From Chloroflexota bacterium (GTDB taxonomy: Bacteria > Chloroflexota > Anaerolineae > Anaerolineales > Villigracilaceae), in assembly GCA_021414245.1 (NCBI GenBank), contig JAIOOU010000003.1, positions 496,001 to 560,000 on the forward strand: a DNA stretch of 64,000 bases, given 5' to 3'. A program made the translations under genes and the position numbers. Under the pieces are notes generated by a model, which saw nothing but the letters and a program-made list of their open reading frames with translations, made no database searches and was not told the DNA's origin. Of this stretch, positions 59,624-64,000 are shown piece by piece (position 1 is the stretch's first letter; every line of letters begins with the position of its first letter).

Positions 59624-61273
59624 ATGAAGAGAGTGCTATATTTTATTTCCATAGTGACCCTGGCGTCGATCGTGCTGTCGGCCTGCTCCGGCAGTGCCGA
59701 ACCGTCCGCCACGGCCGTGCCTGCGGCCACCGAGCCGCCCGCGGCGGTCACCGAAGCGCCGGCTGCCACGGAGGCGCCCACCACTGCCCCCGTGGACACT
59801 GCCCCGACATTACGCACGATTGACATCGCCGGCCCGGTCATGGAAGTGGGCGCGAAGTATCCGTATGTGGATGGGACCGTTCTGGTGGGTGTGCCCGCCG
59901 GCCCGTTCACGATGGGCTACAACAGCGTCGACAATCCTGTCCACGAAGTGACCCTTTCGGAGTTTTGGATCTATTCCACCAAGGTCACCAATCAGCAGTA
60001 TGCGCTGTGCGTGCAGACCGGCAAGTGTTCGCCGCCCGACCCAACCAACAGCCCGACCTTCAATAATTATCGCTTTGTCAACTATCCTGTGACCGGTGTG
60101 AACTATGACCAAGCCGCGGCCTACTGCACTTTCGTGCATGGCCGCCTGCCCACCGAAGCGGAATGGGAAAAGACCGCGCGCGGACCGGATGCGAATCTGT
60201 TCCCGTGGGGCAACAATGCGCCTGTCTGTGACCTGTTGAACTACAAGTTCTGCGAGGGCAAGACCACCTCCGTGACAACCTACAAAAAAGGTGTCAGCTA
60301 TTATAGCGCCTACGACATGTCCGGCAATGCGCGCGAGTGGGTGGCCGATTGGTACAGCCCGACCTATTACACCGATTCATCCGCAGCCGCCGATCCGTTG
60401 GGACCCGCCCTCGGTGAGAAACGCTCGGTGCGCGGCAGCAGTTATCAGGACAGCGCCGATCCGTCCATCTCGGCCCATCGCTTCTCCTTGAAGCCCACCG
60501 AAACCCTGGTCGATCTCGGCTTCCGCTGCGTGGTCGAAGATCCCACTTATTTCGCGCCTTCCTGCACCCAGATCGGGTTCATTGGGACCGGGCCGAACGG
60601 CGAGGAAGCCGACTGCAAGCCCGAAGTCAAATGCAACGATGTCAACCTGACCCAGGCGCCCAACTGCACCGGCAACCCGGCCTACATCAAGTACACCATC
60701 GTCACCTTTGACCTGGCGGGCACGCCCCCGGACGGCTGGAGCAAGGAAGCGCCCGGTTGTTCCCTGCTGGGCGGCGGGACTCCCACCCAGGAAAAATATC
60801 AATGTGACCCCGGCCCGGTCGGACCGGTGAAAGTGGCCGGCACCTGCATTGACACCAAGTCGTGCGTTTCGGCCTGCCCGGCCCATTACAACAAGGTCGG
60901 TGACGTCTGCCAGTGGGACGGTTCCGGCACGATCGGCACCGAATGTCTGCCCGGACAAACCTACGATCCGTTGACCCAATGCTGTACAGCGGACCCCGGC
61001 CTGGGCGTGGACTTCGCCCTGTGCCCGGCCGGCTTCTATCGCGTAGGGGATGCGTGCGTGGCCAACCCGCCCAAGATCGAGGAGACCATCATTCAGGATG
61101 TGATCTTCGCGGACAAGTGCTCGCCGCCCGTGGTCAACACCTGCGATCCGAAGGTTGACCCGGATTGTCAGCCACAGGCTTGTACTCCGCCGGTTAATGG
61201 ATGTAGCATGTTCTTCTCCTGGGATCAGGGACAATGTTGTTGTTATAACGCCGCCAAAGGCGGTTGCGAATAA
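59624..61273 (+). CDS. Lipoprotein with FGE/SUMF1-fold domain and Cys-rich tail, paralogue of the last gene
   Basis: This 549-residue protein has lipobox VLSAC (Cys21), an Ala/Pro/Thr linker (about 22-65), an FGE-type domain (about 80-310: FTMGYNSVDNPVHEV, TKVTNQQYALCV, LPTEAEWEKTARG, FPWGNN, DMSGNAREWVADWYS, LGFRCVVED) and a Cys-rich tail with paired CPxH/CxPG motifs ending in CCCYNAAKGGC. RGSSYQDSADP lacks FGE cysteines. Its promoter, ribosome site and first about 450 residues are highly similar to the gene at 62641, so this is a recent tandem duplication. Confidence 0.82.
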   Translation: MKRVLYFISIVTLASIVLSACSGSAEPSATAVPAATEPPAAVTEAPAATEAPTTAPVDTAPTLRTIDIAGPVMEVGAKYPYVDGTVLVGVPAGPFTMGYNSVDNPVHEVTLSEFWIYSTKVTNQQYALCVQTGKCSPPDPTNSPTFNNYRFVNYPVTGVNYDQAAAYCTFVHGRLPTEAEWEKTARGPDANLFPWGNNAPVCDLLNYKFCEGKTTSVTTYKKGVSYYSAYDMSGNAREWVADWYSPTYYTDSSAAADPLGPALGEKRSVRGSSYQDSADPSISAHRFSLKPTETLVDLGFRCVVEDPTYFAPSCTQIGFIGTGPNGEEADCKPEVKCNDVNLTQAPNCTGNPAYIKYTIVTFDLAGTPPDGWSKEAPGCSLLGGGTPTQEKYQCDPGPVGPVKVAGTCIDTKSCVSACPAHYNKVGDVCQWDGSGTIGTECLPGQTYDPLTQCCTADPGLGVDFALCPAGFYRVGDACVANPPKIEETIIQDVIFADKCSPPVVNTCDPKVDPDCQPQACTPPVNGCSMFFSWDQGQCCCYNAAKGGCE

Positions 61274-61281
61274 AGAATTAC

Positions 61282-61320
61282 AAAAGAGACTCTGCCAAAT
61301 TGGTAGAGTCTCTTTTTATT
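61282..61320. terminator. Bidirectional terminator
   Basis: AAAAGAGACTCTGCC (61282-61296) pairs with GGTAGAGTCTCTTTT (61302-61316), one G-T pair, AAATT loop, T-run after. It serves the FGE gene and the convergent acyltransferase. Confidence 0.85.
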
Positions 61321-61329
61321 ACCAATATT

Positions 61330-62445
61330 TTATCGTTGAGCTGGAATTGCCTTGTAATTTTCTTTTATGTTGGTAAAAGGTTTCTCAAGGTAATGGAAAG
61401 ACAGTACAGAAAAAATTAAGGTTAGGAGAAATCCAAATATAACTAATAAAGCAGGATAGTCTGAAATTGCTGATGGTAGCATTCCCAGAATCCGAGTAAA
61501 AACTTCATTTGCAATCGATATGCTGATGATATGAAAGATATATAATCCATATGAAATTTTCCCAAAATAAACTAACATCTTGTTTCTAAGGATGCGGGAT
61601 GTTTTGCTTTCCTTGAAAATAAACGCGCTTATGATCAAGGCCGCGCCAAAACCAGACAAGGGATAGGTTAACATTAATTTCCAACTAGTCACATACGTGT
61701 TTGGGAGAAGAAAAACCCCGATCATAAACAGGGAGCCTAGTGTGAGCAGAAACCCACTATGTATCTTGTTTATTATGTTATCAAACACCCCTGCGCCCAT
61801 TGCTATCCCACAGATCATTGCGTCAAAATGCGTAAAGGGCAACATGTAAATTGCTGGATGCTCAATATGGAAATAAATAAATCCACCTCGAATCAAAACC
61901 CCAATCGCATAAATTAAGAGAAGTGCGGTGAGCTTGACCGTTTTGGTCTTCGACATGAAACTCCGTAGCACCAAAGGAATGATGAAGTAAAACTGTTCTT
62001 CATATGAAATCGTCCAGAGATGAACGAAGACGAAGAAAATCTTTTCATTTAATAGCAGATAAGCAAAATTATAGGTGAAAGTCAGCAATCCCGCCCCGTG
62101 TTTCAAGATGTCGTTGTTCCAGCCCTGATCTTGAACGATAAAAAGAGTGGCGAATACCAGGTAAAAGAAATATAACGGCCAAATTCTCAGAGTGCGGCGA
62201 ATGTAAAAATAACGAATGTTGATAGCTTGAGTTTGTTGATGTTCAAGGACGAGCAGTTTTGTAATGAGAAAAGCCGACAGGCAAAAGAACAGGTCAACAC
62301 CGATCCAGCCGTATTCATGCAGGGCGGTCCAGATGCGGCTTGATTCTAAATACGGGGCATTATGAATGAAGACCAATAAGAAAGCAAAGAAGCGCAGGCC
62401 GTCCAGTTCCGGGTAATAGAAGCGTTGAGTCTGGGAGTCTGCCAT
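61330..62445 (-). CDS. Acyltransferase 3 family membrane protein (OafA-like)
   Basis: This 371-residue polytopic protein begins with the family motif FYYPELDGLRFFAFLLVFIHN and WIGVDLFFCLSAFLI and has about ten hydrophobic helices. Acyltransferase-3 proteins move acetyl or other acyl groups onto lipopolysaccharide, wall glycans or small molecules. Its catalytic His is in FIHN. A TATACT box ends seven bases before the ATG at 62445, so the mRNA may be leaderless. The coding sequence is visibly more AT-rich than its neighbours and it separates two near-identical genes in the opposite direction, which suggests later insertion or transfer. Confidence 0.87.
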   Translation of the reverse strand: MADSQTQRFYYPELDGLRFFAFLLVFIHNAPYLESSRIWTALHEYGWIGVDLFFCLSAFLITKLLVLEHQQTQAINIRYFYIRRTLRIWPLYFFYLVFATLFIVQDQGWNNDILKHGAGLLTFTYNFAYLLLNEKIFFVFVHLWTISYEEQFYFIIPLVLRSFMSKTKTVKLTALLLIYAIGVLIRGGFIYFHIEHPAIYMLPFTHFDAMICGIAMGAGVFDNIINKIHSGFLLTLGSLFMIGVFLLPNTYVTSWKLMLTYPLSGFGAALIISAFIFKESKTSRILRNKMLVYFGKISYGLYIFHIISISIANEVFTRILGMLPSAISDYPALLVIFGFLLTLIFSVLSFHYLEKPFTNIKENYKAIPAQR

Positions 62446-62452
62446 GCGTCCA

Positions 62453-62458
62453 AGTATA
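62453..62458 (-). promoter_or_regulatory. -10 box, probable leaderless start of the acyltransferase
   Basis: On the reverse strand TATACT ends seven bases before the ATG at 62445 and no Shine-Dalgarno is present. Confidence 0.5.
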
Positions 62459-62581
62459 AATGCAGGCGCGCCTTTTCCGGTCCTCTTCATCGGAAATCAG
62501 GGACCTTTTGGGGAGCGGGGCTTGTTACCAATGGGTGATAAAAAAGCGGCTTGTTTTAATGCAAAAAGCAAACGCGGGAGC

Positions 62582-62587
62582 TATAAT
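62582..62587 (+). promoter_or_regulatory. -10 box of the last FGE-fold gene
   Basis: TATAAT followed by TTT, about 53 bases before the ATG at 62641, with CAGAGGAGAG as ribosome site, as in the paralogous gene at 59624. Confidence 0.6.
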
Positions 62588-62640
62588 TTTCTCGATCGAA
62601 TTCATTTTTTGTCCGTCGTAATGCATCAGAGGAGAGAACG

Positions 62641-64000
62641 ATGAAGAGAGCATTGTATTTTGTGTCGATCGTCAGCCTGGCGGCGGTCATCCTGTCGGCT
62701 TGTTCCGGCAGTGTTGAACCGTCCGCTACGGCCGTGCCTGCCGCCTCCGAGCCGCCCGCGGCGGTCACCGAAGCGCCTGTTGCCACCGAAGCGCCCGTCG
62801 TCGCCACTGTAGACACGGCTCCCACACTCCGGACCATTGACATCGGCGGTCCCGTGATGGAAGTGGGTGCCCATTATCCGTACGTGGACGGCACGGTTCT
62901 GGTGGGCGTGCCGGCCGGTCCCTTCACGATGGGCTACAACAGTGTTGACAATCCCGTGCACGAAGTGACCCTCTCGGAATTCTGGATTTACAGCACCAAG
63001 GTCACCAACCAGCAGTATGCCTTGTGCGTGCAAAGCGGAAAATGCTCGCCGCCTGATCCGGTCAACGGACAGACCTTCAACAATTACCGCTTCATCAATT
63101 ACCCGGTCACGGGGGTCAACTACGATCAGGCTGCCTCGTACTGCACCTTTGTCCACGGACGCCTGCCGACCGAAGCGGAATGGGAAAAGACCGCGCGCGG
63201 ACCGGATGCCAACCTGTTCCCGTGGGGCAACACCGCGCCCCAGTGTGATCTGTTGAACTACAAGTTCTGCGAAGGCAAGACCAGCCTGGTCACCAAATAC
63301 AAGAAGGGCGTCAGCTACTACAGCGCCTACGACATGTCCGGTAACGCGCGCGAGTGGGTGGCCGATTGGTACAGTCCCACCTATTACACCGAGTCCGGCG
63401 CCGCGGCTGATCCGTTGGGACCCGCCCTGGGCGAGAAACGCTCGGTGCGTGGCAGCAGCTATCAGGACAGCGCCGACCCGTCCATCTCGGCGCATCGCTT
63501 CTCGCTTAAACCGACAGAGACTCTGCCGGATTTGGGCTTCCGCTGCGTTGTGCAGGACCCGACCTACTTCGCCCCGTCCTGCACGCAGATCGCCTATATC
63601 GGCACCGGCCCAAATGGCGAGGAAGCCAACTGTACGCCCGAAGTCAAATGCAATGATGTGAATATCACCCAGGCCCCCAACTGCACCGGCGCCCCGACCT
63701 GGCAAAAGTACACCATCGTCACCTTTGATCTGGCGGGTACACCTCCGGACAACTGGGCCAGGGAAGCTCCGGGTTGTTCGCTGCTGGGCGGCGGCACGCC
63801 CACCCAGGAAAAATATCAATGCGATCCCGGCGCGGTCGGCCCGTTGAAGGTGTACGGCTATTGCATCGACACCAAGTCGTGTGTCTCGGCCTGCCCGGAG
63901 CATTACAACAAGGTCGGCGATGTCTGCCAGTGGGACGGTTCCGGAACGACAGGAACGGAATGCCTGCCCGGCCAGACCTACGATCCGCTGACCCAGTGTT
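62641..64000 (+). CDS. Lipoprotein with FGE/SUMF1-fold domain (partial, runs off the window)
   Basis: The frame from the ATG at 62641 stays open to the window end, 453 codons. It has lipobox VILSAC (Cys21), a linker (EPPAAVTEAPVATEAP), an FGE-type domain (FTMGYNSVDNPVHEV, TKVTNQQYALCV, LPTEAEWEKTARG, FPWGNT, DMSGNAREWVADWYS, LGFRCVVQD) and the start of the same Cys-rich tail as the 59624 gene. Most residues are identical between the two. RGSSYQDSADP lacks the FGE active-site Cys. The C-terminal part and stop lie beyond the window. Confidence 0.85.
   Translation, partial: MKRALYFVSIVSLAAVILSACSGSVEPSATAVPAASEPPAAVTEAPVATEAPVVATVDTAPTLRTIDIGGPVMEVGAHYPYVDGTVLVGVPAGPFTMGYNSVDNPVHEVTLSEFWIYSTKVTNQQYALCVQSGKCSPPDPVNGQTFNNYRFINYPVTGVNYDQAASYCTFVHGRLPTEAEWEKTARGPDANLFPWGNTAPQCDLLNYKFCEGKTSLVTKYKKGVSYYSAYDMSGNAREWVADWYSPTYYTESGAAADPLGPALGEKRSVRGSSYQDSADPSISAHRFSLKPTETLPDLGFRCVVQDPTYFAPSCTQIAYIGTGPNGEEANCTPEVKCNDVNITQAPNCTGAPTWQKYTIVTFDLAGTPPDNWAREAPGCSLLGGGTPTQEKYQCDPGAVGPLKVYGYCIDTKSCVSACPEHYNKVGDVCQWDGSGTTGTECLPGQTYDPLTQC

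Noticed and set aside
62626-63903. Reverse-strand open frame of 425 codons
   Set aside because: It is the shadow of the partial FGE-fold lipoprotein, as is the similar frame at 60377-61234; these frames arise from GC-biased codon use.
1-64000. rRNA, tRNA, IS elements, prophage or defence modules
   Set aside because: I looked on both strands and saw no conserved RNA sequence, transposase, terminal repeats or recognised defence domains; small RNAs could still be missed by eye.

Overview
The window looks like a chromosomal segment of a Chloroflexota bacterium, most likely class Anaerolineae. This is inferred from gene content and style, not from a marker gene. The signs are many lipoproteins with Pro/Thr-rich linkers, Ser/Thr kinases beside an FHA regulator, a CpXC-domain protein, a giant DUF11/SdrD-like surface protein ending in its own sortase domain, a YvcK homologue with N-terminal membrane segments, and many start codons 6-9 bases after a -10 box with no Shine-Dalgarno. 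Base composition is moderately GC-rich. No rRNA, tRNA, CRISPR array, IS element or phage module was seen.

Layout. 1-3.7 kb: the tail of a probable squalene/phytoene synthase, then an SGNH hydrolase, methylmalonyl-CoA epimerase and tilS, facing a tyrosine-recombinase-like protein that has lost its catalytic residues. 3.8-10.7 kb: a reverse-strand operon (kinase-like sensor lacking its phospho-acceptor His, LysM protein, LCP protein), divergent from a TPR protein and a LamG-like lipoprotein. 10.8-13.2 kb: folD and a PadR/HAAS regulatory pair with a near-consensus promoter. 13.2-18.5 kb: a GH25-SH3b(x4)-NAGPA fusion, YraN, a GT4 glycosyltransferase, then a ubiquitin-like sulfur carrier overlapping a TtuA/Ncs6-type tRNA thiolase. 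18.5-26.6 kb: a Ser/Thr kinase divergent from an FHA-winged-helix regulator, a PNPOx-like protein, a PIG-L/LmbE deacetylase, a CpXC protein, oligoendopeptidase F and a GAF-PAS histidine kinase.

26.6-36.2 kb: a 3,067-residue secreted protein. It has DUF11-like repeats, seven SdrD B-like repeats, more DUF11 repeats, an LPKTG motif and a fused sortase domain. Its leader carries a probable attenuator. 36.2-46 kb: a class III aminotransferase, a ROK glucokinase divergent from yvcK, and a glycolysis block (gap, pgk, a membrane PknB-type kinase, tpiA) followed by a membrane HExxH protein. 46-53.1 kb: a small unknown protein, a secernin-like C69 hydrolase, a methyltransferase interrupted by two in-frame UGA codons followed by a SECIS-like hairpin, a DUF1801 protein, upp, a radical SAM/deazaflavin-reductase pair and an acyl-CoA synthetase. 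53.1-64 kb: a lipoprotein island with four FGE-fold lipoproteins carrying Cys-rich tails, two tandem paralogous acidic lipoproteins, and an inverted AT-richer acyltransferase. The last FGE copy runs off the window.

The strongest candidates for something new are the UGA-UGA methyltransferase with its SECIS-like hairpin, the LPKTG-sortase cis fusion, and the FGE-fold lipoprotein island whose members lack the FGE cysteines. Weaker but checkable are the sulfur carrier ending Gly-Gly-Ser-Val, the catalytically degenerate recombinase and histidine kinase, and the leaderless-promoter pattern.
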